A DNA stretch of 64,000 bases from Pseudomonas sp. CC120222-01a. Its GTDB lineage: Bacteria > Pseudomonadota > Gammaproteobacteria > Pseudomonadales > Pseudomonadaceae. The notes below the pieces were generated by a model that made no database searches, was not told where the DNA came from, and was given only the letters and a program-made list of their open reading frames with translations. A program made the position numbers and the translations under genes. Location: the NCBI RefSeq assembly GCF_003097235.1, contig NZ_QEQQ01000002.1, positions 310,001 to 374,000 on the forward strand, written 5' to 3'. Below are positions 50,840 through 59,880 of this stretch, piece by piece (the stretch's first letter is position 1; every line of letters begins with the position of its first letter).

Positions 50840-52281
50840 CAGGCGTCTCCTCCGAAAACGTCGATCTGGCGGAACACGCAGGCGGGCGAAGCATGCCCGA
50901 CCCGCACCACCTGGTTGGGCTCGCCCTTGCCGCAGTTGGGTGTACCCAGAACCTGGAAGGTGCTGCGGTCGCCGACCGCCGCAAGGTTGCGCCAGAACTG
51001 TGCGGAGATGCCGCGGTAGTTGGGGTTCTTGACGATGCCCTTGAGCTCGCCGTTTTCGATCAGTTGGCCCCATTCGCAGCCGAACTGGAACTTGTTGCGC
51101 GCATCGTCGATGGACCAGGAACGGTTGGTGCGCATCAGGATGCCGTGCTCGATGCCCTGGATCAGCTGGTCGAGGGACTGGTCGCCCGGCTCGATATTGA
51201 GGTTGGCCATGCGGTCGATCGGCGCGCGGTTCCAGCCGCAGGCACGGCTGTTGGCAACGCCGTCCAGGCCAGAGCGGAACTGCGACAGCGCGCCGCCCAG
51301 CGGGCGTAGCAGCAGGCCATCGCGGATCAGGAACTGCTTGCTGGCTTCTGTGCCGTCGTCATCAAAGCTGTAGCTGGCCAGTTCTTCGCCGATGGTTGGG
51401 TCGAAGGTCACATTGAGCAATTCGGAGCCGTACCGCAGGTGGCCGAAGTCGCTGGCTTTGACGAAGCTGGTACCAGCGTAGTTGCGCTCGTCGCCGAGGA
51501 TGCGGTCCATCTCCAGCGGGTGGCCGATGGATTCGTGAATCTGCAGCATCATCTGGTCGGGCATCAGCAGCAGGTCGCGTGCGCCGCTGGGGGTGTTCGG
51601 CGCCAGCAGCAGTTGCAGTGCCTGATCGGCGACCTGGTGGGCAGCGCCGACCAGGCCACAGCGCTCGACGATTTCGAAGCCGCCTTGCTGGCCGAAGTTG
51701 TCACGGCCCAGGCTGCGGCTCTGGCTGTCCTGGCCGTCGCTGGCGGTGACACTCAGGCCTGGGAACAGGAAACGCTGGGCATGGCGCAGTTCGGCGCCAG
51801 CCGAGTTCAGGTAGGTCTGCTCGACCAGGCTCAGGCCCAGGCTGGCCTGCCAGTCCACCAGGCGGCTGTCTTTGGGCACGCTGGCTGATTCGGCGGCGAG
51901 CAGGCCAAGGCAGTCGGCCAGGCTCGGTACCGGCTGGTCGAAGTTGGGTGAGATGTGGTCGTGGCGAGCGCTGGTCGCCGGCTGCTCGCTCAGGTCGAGC
52001 AAGCTGTACGGAGCGATCTGTCGCGCCAGTGCCTCGGCCTGTTCCAGTGCCCGTTGCAGGCCGGCCTGTGACAGGTCGGCGGTGGCCGCGTACGCTTCCA
52101 CGCCATTGACCCGCACCGTAAGCATGGCGCCCTCGTCGTGGCTGAAGACGGGCGGCTCAGCCACATTGCGGCGAACCGAAAGCGCCTGGTGCGACTGTTT
52201 CACATGGCGCAGGGAAAACAACTCGGCCGTACTGCGCAGCGCAGCAAAGCGCTGGCGCAGCAGGGCGCTGGAATCAAACAT
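50839..52281 (-). CDS. TldD-like metalloprotease subunit
   Basis: A 480-residue TldD-family protein with the zinc motif HESIGHPLEMDRILGDE at about residue 249 and the family segment GTSFVKASDFGHLRYGSELL. The TldD/TldE protease trims unfolded peptides, for example microcin precursors and antitoxins, in E. coli. This pair is likely a second set, distinct from the canonical tldD and pmbA genes that pseudomonads carry elsewhere. The ATG at 52281 is preceded by GGAGG. It is followed by the PmbA-like partner. Confidence 0.88.
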   Translation of the reverse strand: MFDSSALLRQRFAALRSTAELFSLRHVKQSHQALSVRRNVAEPPVFSHDEGAMLTVRVNGVEAYAATADLSQAGLQRALEQAEALARQIAPYSLLDLSEQPATSARHDHISPNFDQPVPSLADCLGLLAAESASVPKDSRLVDWQASLGLSLVEQTYLNSAGAELRHAQRFLFPGLSVTASDGQDSQSRSLGRDNFGQQGGFEIVERCGLVGAAHQVADQALQLLLAPNTPSGARDLLLMPDQMMLQIHESIGHPLEMDRILGDERNYAGTSFVKASDFGHLRYGSELLNVTFDPTIGEELASYSFDDDGTEASKQFLIRDGLLLRPLGGALSQFRSGLDGVANSRACGWNRAPIDRMANLNIEPGDQSLDQLIQGIEHGILMRTNRSWSIDDARNKFQFGCEWGQLIENGELKGIVKNPNYRGISAQFWRNLAAVGDRSTFQVLGTPNCGKGEPNQVVRVGHASPACVFRQIDVFGGDA

Positions 52282-52312
52282 CTGGAAGCCTCCGTTTTCA
52301 CGGTGGCTCCCC

Positions 52313-54115
52313 CTAGAACCACCCGTCTTGCATGGCGAGGCACGTGTCGTCGCGTGCCTCGAGCAATGCCAGGTCATTATGGCAGGCGGGGATTTCCCAG
52401 GTCAGGAAATAACGCGCGGCCTGCAGTTTGCCAAGGTAGAAGTCGCGGTCGGCGGGGTTGCTGTCGAGCACGCCTAGTTCGGCGTGGATGGCCTGTTCCA
52501 GCCAGCGCCAGCCGATCACACAGTGGCCGAAGACCTTGAGGTACAGGGCGGAATTGGCCAGGGCGCCAGCGACCTTGCCCTGGGCTAGATCGCCAAGCAG
52601 CGCCAGGGTTACCGATTGCAGCCGGTTGACCAGTTGCTCCAGCGGCTGGCGCAGGGTGTCCAGGCCTGGGTGATGGCTGGCGCGTTCGGCAGTGGCGGCG
52701 ATCAGGCGGATCAGCTGCTTGAGGCCGGCACCGTTGTTCTGCGCCAGCTTGCGGCCCAGCAGATCTAGCGACTGGATGCCCTCGGTGCCTTCGTGGATCG
52801 GGTTCAGGCGGTTGTCGCGGTAGTACTGCTCCACCGGATACTCGCGGGTGTAGCCGTGGCCGCCGAGAATCTGGATCGCCAGTTCGTTGGCCTTGAGGCA
52901 GAAGGCCGAGGGCCAGGACTTGACGATCGGGGTCAGCAGGTCGAGCAACTCCTGGGCCTGCTTGCGTGCGTTTTCGTCGCTGGCGGTGTGGGTGTCATCG
53001 AAGAGTCGTGCGGCATACAGGCCCAGGTCGAAGGCGCCTTCCACATAAGCCTTCTGCGCCAGCAGCATGCGCTTCACATCGGTGTGCTCGATGATCGGCA
53101 CGGCCGGGCTCTGCGGATCTTTGTTGTCCACCAGGCGGCCCTGCGGCCGCTGGCGGGCGTATTCCAGCGAGTACAGATAGCCTGCGTAGCCAAGCATCAC
53201 CGCGCCCATGCCGACGCCGATGCGTGCTTCGTTCATCATCTGGAACATGCACGCCAGGCCCTGATGCGGCTGGCCGACCAGGTAACCGACGCACTGGCCG
53301 TTGTCGCCAAAGTTCAGCGCGGTGGAGGTGGTGCCGCGCCAGCCCATCTTGTGGAACAGCCCGGCCAGCAGCACGTCGTTGCGCGGGCCACGGCTGCCGT
53401 CGTGGTTGACCAGGTACTTCGGCACGATGAACAGCGAAATGCCCTTAACGCCGGGCGGTGCGTCCGGCAGCTTGGCCAGTACCATGTGCACGATGTTTTC
53501 CGACAGTTCGTGGTCGCCGCCAGAGATGAAGATCTTGTTGCCCTTGAGCCGGTAAGTGCCATCGCCAGCGGGTTCGGCGCGGGTGCGGATATCCGCCAGC
53601 GACGAACCGGCATGGGGCTCGGTCAGCGCCATGGTGCCGAAGTAGCGACCTTCGATCATCGGCTGCAGGTACAGGCGCTTCTGTTCCTCGGTGCCGAAGC
53701 TTTCGATCAGGTTCGCCGCGCCCATGGTCAGGAACGGGTAGGCCGTGGTGCCGGCGTTGGCTGCCTGGAAATGGGCGAAGCAGGCTTGCGAGACCAGGCT
53801 GGGCAACTGCATGCCGCCGACTTCGAAGTCGCGGTTGGCGTTGAGGAAGCCGGCTTCAAGGAAGGCATCGACGGCGGGCTTCACCTCGGGGATCAGCTCG
53901 GCGCGGCCGTCCACGTAGCGCGGCTCGTTTTCGTCGGCCTTCCGGTTGTGCGGGGCGAAGAACTTCTCGGCGATGGTGCGTGCGGTGGCCAGGGCGGCAT
54001 CGAAGGTTTCGCGGCTGTGCTCGGCGAAACGCGGGCGTTGGGTCAAGGCTTCGGCGTTGAGGACTTCGTAGAGTTCGAAGGCGAGGTTGCGGGGGCTGAG
54101 CAGGGTCTCGGGCAT
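52313..54115 (-). CDS. Acyl-CoA dehydrogenase, long form
   Basis: A 600-residue FAD-dependent acyl-CoA dehydrogenase of the large type with an extra C-terminal domain. MALTEPHAGSSLADIRTRAE and KIFISGGDHELSENIVHMVL are in the middle domain; QILGGHGYTREYPVEQYYRD and NPIHEGTEGIQSLDLLGRKL give the flavin and catalytic Glu region. It probably acts on fatty acyl-CoAs in beta-oxidation. It lies next to the AT-rich islet. The ATG at 54115 gives the family N-terminus. Confidence 0.93.
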   Translation of the reverse strand: MPETLLSPRNLAFELYEVLNAEALTQRPRFAEHSRETFDAALATARTIAEKFFAPHNRKADENEPRYVDGRAELIPEVKPAVDAFLEAGFLNANRDFEVGGMQLPSLVSQACFAHFQAANAGTTAYPFLTMGAANLIESFGTEEQKRLYLQPMIEGRYFGTMALTEPHAGSSLADIRTRAEPAGDGTYRLKGNKIFISGGDHELSENIVHMVLAKLPDAPPGVKGISLFIVPKYLVNHDGSRGPRNDVLLAGLFHKMGWRGTTSTALNFGDNGQCVGYLVGQPHQGLACMFQMMNEARIGVGMGAVMLGYAGYLYSLEYARQRPQGRLVDNKDPQSPAVPIIEHTDVKRMLLAQKAYVEGAFDLGLYAARLFDDTHTASDENARKQAQELLDLLTPIVKSWPSAFCLKANELAIQILGGHGYTREYPVEQYYRDNRLNPIHEGTEGIQSLDLLGRKLAQNNGAGLKQLIRLIAATAERASHHPGLDTLRQPLEQLVNRLQSVTLALLGDLAQGKVAGALANSALYLKVFGHCVIGWRWLEQAIHAELGVLDSNPADRDFYLGKLQAARYFLTWEIPACHNDLALLEARDDTCLAMQDGWF

Positions 54116-54347
54116 GGGGGCGGTCCTGAGGCGGGATGCTTCGAGTCTAGGGGGTTGTGAGGGGGTAAGGGGAGGTTAATAGGTTTGGGTGATATGGCTA
54201 TAGAAGGTGCAATGAAAACCTAGTGGTCTGGTGTTCGTGATAACAGCCCTAAAAAGAGAAATTTCCTACAACTTTTTCGGAAGCTCTCATAGGGCATCGT
54301 CGAGCGGAATAATGTAAATGTCAGTCTTTTGTACGGAAGGATTGGCA

Positions 54348-55034
54348 ATGAAAGACTTGGTTCGCTGGTCAAAGGTAAAAAAAGAACAACTATGCAGGGT
54401 CGAAGATCCATTTTTTTCGACATCCATAATTAGAGAGTACTTGAAAAGCATGCGCTATGTGCAAAAGATACATGGCGTGAGCGATCTCCTAAGAGAGTGT
54501 GGATTGTATGACCCGCTTAATCTGGATAGCATTCAAATTGATAGGGTGCTCAGTCGGGTTGCATCAGGTGAATGGATGCTCATTCGAAATGAGGCTTTCA
54601 AGCCGATAGATCTTGAAGGGAATTGGTATGCAAAGATGTGCAGCAATAGATTCGATACTGACAGGTTGCTTAACACTATATCGACTACGATGGGTCCGGG
54701 TAAATGGAAAATAGTAGATATACGGGTTAATAAATTTGCTTCCAGTGCTGCTTTTGTTGCTAATTTTCTGGCGTCGAGAGGGGATGAGGGCCGGATTTTC
54801 TTATCCTCAGGGAAAGATTTTGCAAACACGACAAGGACGGTAACTCAGAGATGGGTGCCGCTTGGGAATGAGGAGCGCGATTTCACGTCGTCCTCTGCAA
54901 TTCATCGATATGGGGAGGAGCATAAGATTACGCAAATCTATGTGGAAGCTGACGATGCTTGGGATATTTCGGGATCTTCATGGCATTGGCGGCCAGTCGT
55001 CGCAGATGAGGAATACGAGTTCAAAGGCAAATGA
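54348..55034 (+). CDS. Unknown soluble protein of an AT-rich cassette (228 residues)
   Basis: I do not recognise this protein. It starts MKDLVRWSKVKKEQLCRVED, has no signal peptide or membrane segment, and its C-terminal half is beta-rich with many Trp (GSSWHWRPVV near the end). The ATG at 54348 has AAGGA eight bases upstream; an ATG at 54318 lacks one. The DNA is clearly poorer in GC than the rest of the window (24 of 60 bases G/C in 54661-54720), which suggests recent transfer. The stop overlaps the next gene's start by 4 bases (ATGA), so the two work as a pair. Confidence 0.7.
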   Translation: MKDLVRWSKVKKEQLCRVEDPFFSTSIIREYLKSMRYVQKIHGVSDLLRECGLYDPLNLDSIQIDRVLSRVASGEWMLIRNEAFKPIDLEGNWYAKMCSNRFDTDRLLNTISTTMGPGKWKIVDIRVNKFASSAAFVANFLASRGDEGRIFLSSGKDFANTTRTVTQRWVPLGNEERDFTSSSAIHRYGEEHKITQIYVEADDAWDISGSSWHWRPVVADEEYEFKGK

Positions 55035-55453
55035 TGTGGAGTCCAAAATTGAAGCGTTTCGTTGAGTTGTTTTGGGGGGGGATGGATGCCTTTTACATTT
55101 TCTTTGTTGTGCTTGGTAGTTTCAATAGAGGTGTGACGCCCTTCGTGAGTGACTTCAAGTCTGCCCTCGAAAGCATGGAGCATTGGGGGGGAGGGCTTGA
55201 GTTTATGGTGTGGATGGGGCTTGTTGCCCAGGTCTCAATTATAGCTAGTAGTCTATTGCTTTTTCTTGGCAGGGTTTCGGGAGTTTACCTGGCTGCCATT
55301 CAACTTCCTTTTCGAGTCTTCTTTGTAATTCCGTCCTTTGCGTTGATTTTACTTTTGCCTGATGTCAGTACGTGGGTTTGGTTGAGTTTGATCGCTGCCT
55401 CTGAAGGGGCTAAAGCTTGGAGCCTTTGGTGGCTGTGGAGAAGGCGTGGGTGA
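55031..55453 (+). CDS. Unknown membrane protein of an AT-rich cassette (140 residues)
   Basis: A small integral membrane protein with three to four predicted helices (about 16-32, 63-82, 88-108 and 115-135), beginning MMWSPKLKRFVELFWGGMDA and ending in a basic tail WLWRRRG. No family is recognised. It shares the low GC content of the gene before it and overlaps it by ATGA, so translation is coupled. A small membrane partner after a soluble protein resembles effector-immunity or sensor-anchor pairs, but nothing proves either. Confidence 0.68.
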   Translation: MMWSPKLKRFVELFWGGMDAFYIFFVVLGSFNRGVTPFVSDFKSALESMEHWGGGLEFMVWMGLVAQVSIIASSLLLFLGRVSGVYLAAIQLPFRVFFVIPSFALILLLPDVSTWVWLSLIAASEGAKAWSLWWLWRRRG

Positions 55454-55535
55454 AAGTAGAAAGGAGGGGGTATGCGGGATGGCCGCGATGACAGCCATGA
55501 AACCCGAGAACGATTGAAGGGGGCTGTTGGTACAT

Positions 55536-55745
55536 TTATCGATAACGGGCTCTGAGTTTGCCTTTAGCAGTGAACACACCCGTCATGGCGCGGAATGCTT
55601 TGGCCTCAGCCGGATTGTCGGCGAGTATCTGGGCTAGCTGTCGAATGCGCTGAGCAGATTCTATGTACGGTTTATCAGTCTTCGGCTTGTTGGGGGCTTC
55701 TGCAGCCATTCCGACCTCTAATGGGTCGCGCAGGTTTGCGATCAT
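55536..55745 (-). CDS. Small hypothetical protein, 69 residues
   Basis: A short, basic protein beginning MIANLRDPLEVGMAAEAPNK with a helical centre (QRIRQLAQILADNPAEAKAF) and a basic end. The ATG at 55745 has GAGG six bases upstream; another ATG at 55757 is in frame. It reads opposite to the AT-rich pair and is similarly AT-leaning. Function unknown. Confidence 0.55.
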   Translation of the reverse strand: MIANLRDPLEVGMAAEAPNKPKTDKPYIESAQRIRQLAQILADNPAEAKAFRAMTGVFTAKGKLRARYR

Positions 55746-55879
55746 GATAAACCTCAAGAAGTGATCGTTGGATTTGCCAGTGTAAAGTTCCCGAGAATCC
55801 TGAAAAATCTCAGATCTTTACTGTACCTTGTAGTCCATTTCCGAAAGTCACTCCCAGCTCATCAAAACCATGCGCCCAT

Positions 55880-55910
55880 AAAAAAGGAGAGCCGAAGCTC
55901 TCCTTTTTTA
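55880..55910. terminator. Terminator after putA
   Basis: AAAAAGGAGAGC and GCTCTCCTTTTT form a 12-bp stem; A and T runs flank it on both strands, so it can stop transcription from either side. It lies just past the putA stop codon. Confidence 0.93.
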
Positions 55911-55926
55911 TCAACCACCCATGGCC

Positions 55927-58900
55927 TCAGCCAATGGTCATCAGGCTGGCATTACCACCCGCCGCCGCCGTGTTCACACTCACCGCCCGTTCGATCACCA
56001 GGCGCTCCAGGGCAATCTGGTGATCGCCGCTGGACAGCCCATGCACACCGACGATCGCACCCGCGCGCTTGGCCACCTGCTGGCATACGCCGCGCAGCTG
56101 GTCCGAGTCGCCATGGTGGATCACGGCGTCGAACGCCACTTCGTCCTTGTTCCAGTCCGCCACCAGCTTGACCTTGGCCTGCAGCTCACGCGGCAGGCGG
56201 CCGCGCAGGGCTTTGCCTGGCTCGCTGTCAGCCCACACCGCCGAGCTACCCACCGCCAGCACGGCAGCGAACTGTGCCAGCAGGTCGGCTTCGTTGTCTG
56301 CCAGGCACAGCACATGCTCGCGCGGCAGGATGGTGTAGGTGTTGCGCTCACCGGTCGGGCCTGGCAGCAGGCGGGCGATGCCGCTCTGCGACTGGCCGGC
56401 GAACTGGCTGCACAGGGCGGCCAGTTCGGCCTGCTGGTTGCTCTCGGCCCAGGCCTTGAGAACGTGCAGCGGCTTGATCAGCTGGTCGTGCAGGGCACGG
56501 TCCGGCTGGCCGTCGCCATCCTGCTGCTGGAAGTGGCGGCCAATGGCGTCGGCCGGGCGGGTCGACAGCAGGCGGTACAGGTACAGCGGGCCGCCGGCTT
56601 TCGGGCCGGTGCCGGACAGGCCTTCACCACCGAATGGCTGCACGCCCACCACGGCGCCAACGATGTTGCGGTTGACGTACATGTTGCCGGCGTTGGCGGT
56701 CTCCACCACCTTGGCGATGGTCTCGTCGATGCGGGTATGTACGCCGAGGGTCAGGCCATAGCCGGAAGCGTTGATCTGTTCGATCAGCTGGTCCAGGTTG
56801 CGGCGGTTGTAGCGCACCACGTGCAGCACCGGGCCGAAGATTTCACGCTTCAGTTCGTCGAAGCTGTCCAGCTCGATCAGGGTTGGCATGACGAAGGTGC
56901 CGCGCTTGATCTCGGCCGCATCGGCGATTGCGACTTGATAGACCGTGCGGCCTTTCTCGCGCATGCCCTGGATGTGCTTCTCGATACCGGCCTTGGCTTC
57001 GGCGTCGATCACCGGGCCGATGTCCACGGCCAGGCGGTCCGGGCAGCCCAGGCGGCTTTCGGCCATGGCGCCCTTGAGCATTTCGATTACGCGGTCGGCG
57101 GAGTCTTCCTGCAGGCACAGCACGCGCAGGGCCGAGCAGCGCTGGCCGGCGCTGTCGAAGGCCGAGGACACCACGTCGATCACCACCTGTTCGGTGAGTG
57201 CCGAGGAGTCGACGATCATGGCGTTCTGGCCGCCAGTTTCGGCGATCAGCGGGATTGGGCGGCCCTGGTTGTCCAGGCGGCCAGCGACATTGCGCTGGAG
57301 CAGGCGGGCAACTTCGGTGGAGCCTGTGAACATCACGCCTTTGACGCGCTCGTCACCGACCAGCCCGGCACCGACAGTCTCGCCGCGGCCTGGCAGCAGT
57401 TGCAGCACGCCTTCCGGAATACCGGCTTCCAGCAGCAGGCGCACGGCCTGGGCGGCGATCAGCGGCGTCTGTTCGGCAGGTTTGGCCAGTACCGGGTTGC
57501 CGGCCGCCAGGGCAGCGGCAACCTGGCCAGTGAAGATTGCCAGCGGGAAGTTCCACGGGCTGATGCACACCACAGGACCCAGCGGGCGGTGGGCGTCGTT
57601 GCTGAAGTCATTGCGTGCCTGCACCGCGTAGTAGCGCAGGAAGTCCACGGCTTCGCGCACTTCGGCGATGGCGTTGGCGAAGGTCTTGCCGGCTTCGCGG
57701 ATGAGCAGGCCCATCAGCGGCTGGATTTCGGCTTCCATCAGGTCGGCGGTGCGCTCGAGGATCGCGGCACGCTCGGCTGGCGGGGTGGCCTGCCAGATCG
57801 GTGCGGCGTTCAGCGCGCACTGGATGGCATTGTCGACGTCGGCGACTGTGGCTTCCTGGACGTGGCCGACCACGTCACGGTGGTCTGCCGGATTCAGGAC
57901 TGGCACGGCAGCAGCCTCACTGGCGGCGCAGGCCAGCAGCGGGGTAGCTTTCCAGTCGTTGTTGGCCGTGGCCAGCATGGCGCAGGACAGCGACGCCAGG
58001 CGGTGTTCGTTGGCCATGTCGATACCGGCCGAGTTGGCCCGCTCGCTGCCATACAGCTCACGCGGCAGCGGGATGCGCGGGTGCGGCAGGCCGATGCTGC
58101 CTTCCTGGGTACCCATGCGTTCGATGCTGGCGACCGGGTCGGCGACCAGTTCCTGGATGGAAATCGAGTGGTCGGCGATGCGGTTGACGAACGAGGTGTT
58201 GGCGCCGTTTTCCAGCAGGCGGCGGACAAGGTAGGCCAGCAGGGTTTCGTGAGTACCGACCGGGGCGTACACGCGGCATGGGCGGTTCAGCTTGCCGTCG
58301 GCGACCTTGCCTACAACCTGTTCGTACAGCGGTTCACCCATGCCGTGCAGGCACTGGAACTCGTACTGGCCCGGGTAATAGTTCTGACCGGCGATGTGGT
58401 AGATGGCCGACAGGGTGTGGGCGTTGTGGGTGGCGAACTGCGGGTAGATGGCTTCTGGCACGGCCAGCAGCTTGCGGGCACAGGCGACGTAGGACACGTC
58501 GGTGTACACCTTGCGGGTGTAGACCGGGTAGCCTTCCAGGCCTTCGACCTGGGCGCGCTTGATTTCGCTGTCCCAGTAGGCGCCTTTCACCAGGCGGATC
58601 ATCAGGCGGTGGCGGCTGCGCTTGGCCAGGTCGATGACGTAGTCGATCACGTACGGGCAGCGCTTCTGATAGGCCTGGATGACGAAGCCGATACCGTTCC
58701 AGCCCGCCAGGGCCGGCTCGAAGCACAGGCGCTCGAGCAGGTCGAGGGACAGCTCCAGGCGGTCGGCTTCCTCGGCGTCGATGTTCAGGCCGATGTCATA
58801 TTGCTTGGCCAGCAGGGTCAGCGATAGCAGGCGCGGGTACAGCTCTTCCATCACGCGCTCGTACTGGGCGCGGCTGTAGCGCGGGTGCAGCGCCGACAGC

Positions 58901-59880
58901 TTGATCGAGATGCCCGGCCCTTCATAGATACCGCGGCCATGGGAGGCCTTGCCGATCGAGTGGATCGCCTGCTCGTAGGAGGCCAGGTACTTCTGCGCGT
59001 CGTGTTCGGTCAGTGCGGCTTCGCCGAGCATGTCGTAGGAATAACGGAAGCCCTTGGCTTCGAAGCGGCTGGCATTGGCCAGGGCTTCGGCGATGGTTTC
59101 GCCGGTGACGAACTGCTCGCCCATCAGGCGCATGGCCATGTCGACGCCCTTGCGGATCATCGGTTCGCCGCTCTTGCCGATGATGCGGGTGAGCGAGGAG
59201 GTGAGGCCGGCTTCATTATGGGTGGAGACCAGCTTGCCAGTCAGCAGCAGGCCCCAGGTGGCGGCGTTGACGAACAGCGACGGGCTATTGCCCAGGTGTG
59301 GCTGCCAGTTGCCGTTGCTGATCTTGTCGCGGATCAGGGCATCGCGGGTACCTTTGTCGGGGATGCGCAGCAGGGCTTCGGCCAGGCACATCAGTGCCAC
59401 GCCTTCCTGGGACGACAGGGAGAACTCCTGCAGCAGGCCCTGGACGATACCGGCACGGCCACCAGCACTCTTCTGGTTACGCAGTTTTTCGGCGATGCCG
59501 GCAGCCAGCTTGTTGGTGGCTTCGGCCAGTGGCGCGCTCAGGCGCGCCTGCTCCAGCAGCATCGGCACCACTTCCTGCTCGGGGCGACGGTAGGCGGCGG
59601 TGATCGCCGAACGCAGTACCGACTGCGGCAGGATGCTCTCGGCAAATTCGAGGAAGCACTGGTGGGCGTGGTCTGCCTGGACTTCGCCTGCATCATCGGC
59701 CAGGTTGTTGGCGTGACCGTTGAGTTCGGTCAGGGTGGCGCCACCCTCGAGCTTCTCCAGGTAATTGAAGATCGCTTGCTTGATCAACCAGTGCGGCGTG
59801 CGGTCGATGGACTGCGCAGCTGCCTTGAGTCGCTCACGGGTCGGGTCGTCAAGTTTGACCCCAAGGGTGGTCGTCGCCAA
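55927..59880 (-). CDS. putA: PutA, trifunctional proline utilization protein and repressor
   Basis: A 1317-residue protein that oxidises proline to glutamate by its FAD proline dehydrogenase and NAD P5C dehydrogenase domains. An N-terminal ribbon-helix-helix domain (residues 1-47, LGVKLDDPTRERLKAAAQSI) makes it also a put repressor. Proline dehydrogenase motifs include GISIKLSALHPRYSRAQYER and RLVKGAYWDSEIKRAQVEG. The aldehyde dehydrogenase half has AETGGQNAMIVDSS with the catalytic Glu and SAFDSAGQRCSALRVL with the catalytic Cys. The start codon is TTG (59880) with GAGG eight bases upstream. It is divergent from putP. Confidence 0.97.
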   Translation of the reverse strand: MATTTLGVKLDDPTRERLKAAAQSIDRTPHWLIKQAIFNYLEKLEGGATLTELNGHANNLADDAGEVQADHAHQCFLEFAESILPQSVLRSAITAAYRRPEQEVVPMLLEQARLSAPLAEATNKLAAGIAEKLRNQKSAGGRAGIVQGLLQEFSLSSQEGVALMCLAEALLRIPDKGTRDALIRDKISNGNWQPHLGNSPSLFVNAATWGLLLTGKLVSTHNEAGLTSSLTRIIGKSGEPMIRKGVDMAMRLMGEQFVTGETIAEALANASRFEAKGFRYSYDMLGEAALTEHDAQKYLASYEQAIHSIGKASHGRGIYEGPGISIKLSALHPRYSRAQYERVMEELYPRLLSLTLLAKQYDIGLNIDAEEADRLELSLDLLERLCFEPALAGWNGIGFVIQAYQKRCPYVIDYVIDLAKRSRHRLMIRLVKGAYWDSEIKRAQVEGLEGYPVYTRKVYTDVSYVACARKLLAVPEAIYPQFATHNAHTLSAIYHIAGQNYYPGQYEFQCLHGMGEPLYEQVVGKVADGKLNRPCRVYAPVGTHETLLAYLVRRLLENGANTSFVNRIADHSISIQELVADPVASIERMGTQEGSIGLPHPRIPLPRELYGSERANSAGIDMANEHRLASLSCAMLATANNDWKATPLLACAASEAAAVPVLNPADHRDVVGHVQEATVADVDNAIQCALNAAPIWQATPPAERAAILERTADLMEAEIQPLMGLLIREAGKTFANAIAEVREAVDFLRYYAVQARNDFSNDAHRPLGPVVCISPWNFPLAIFTGQVAAALAAGNPVLAKPAEQTPLIAAQAVRLLLEAGIPEGVLQLLPGRGETVGAGLVGDERVKGVMFTGSTEVARLLQRNVAGRLDNQGRPIPLIAETGGQNAMIVDSSALTEQVVIDVVSSAFDSAGQRCSALRVLCLQEDSADRVIEMLKGAMAESRLGCPDRLAVDIGPVIDAEAKAGIEKHIQGMREKGRTVYQVAIADAAEIKRGTFVMPTLIELDSFDELKREIFGPVLHVVRYNRRNLDQLIEQINASGYGLTLGVHTRIDETIAKVVETANAGNMYVNRNIVGAVVGVQPFGGEGLSGTGPKAGGPLYLYRLLSTRPADAIGRHFQQQDGDGQPDRALHDQLIKPLHVLKAWAESNQQAELAALCSQFAGQSQSGIARLLPGPTGERNTYTILPREHVLCLADNEADLLAQFAAVLAVGSSAVWADSEPGKALRGRLPRELQAKVKLVADWNKDEVAFDAVIHHGDSDQLRGVCQQVAKRAGAIVGVHGLSSGDHQIALERLVIERAVSVNTAAAGGNASLMTIG

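Noticed and set aside
54180-55760. AT-rich islet as an insertion sequence or prophage remnant
   Set aside because: No transposase or integrase, no terminal inverted repeats and no target duplication were seen at its edges.
55921-58827. 968-codon open frame antisense to putA
   Set aside because: It has no recognisable domain and covers a fully conserved PutA; a codon-bias shadow.
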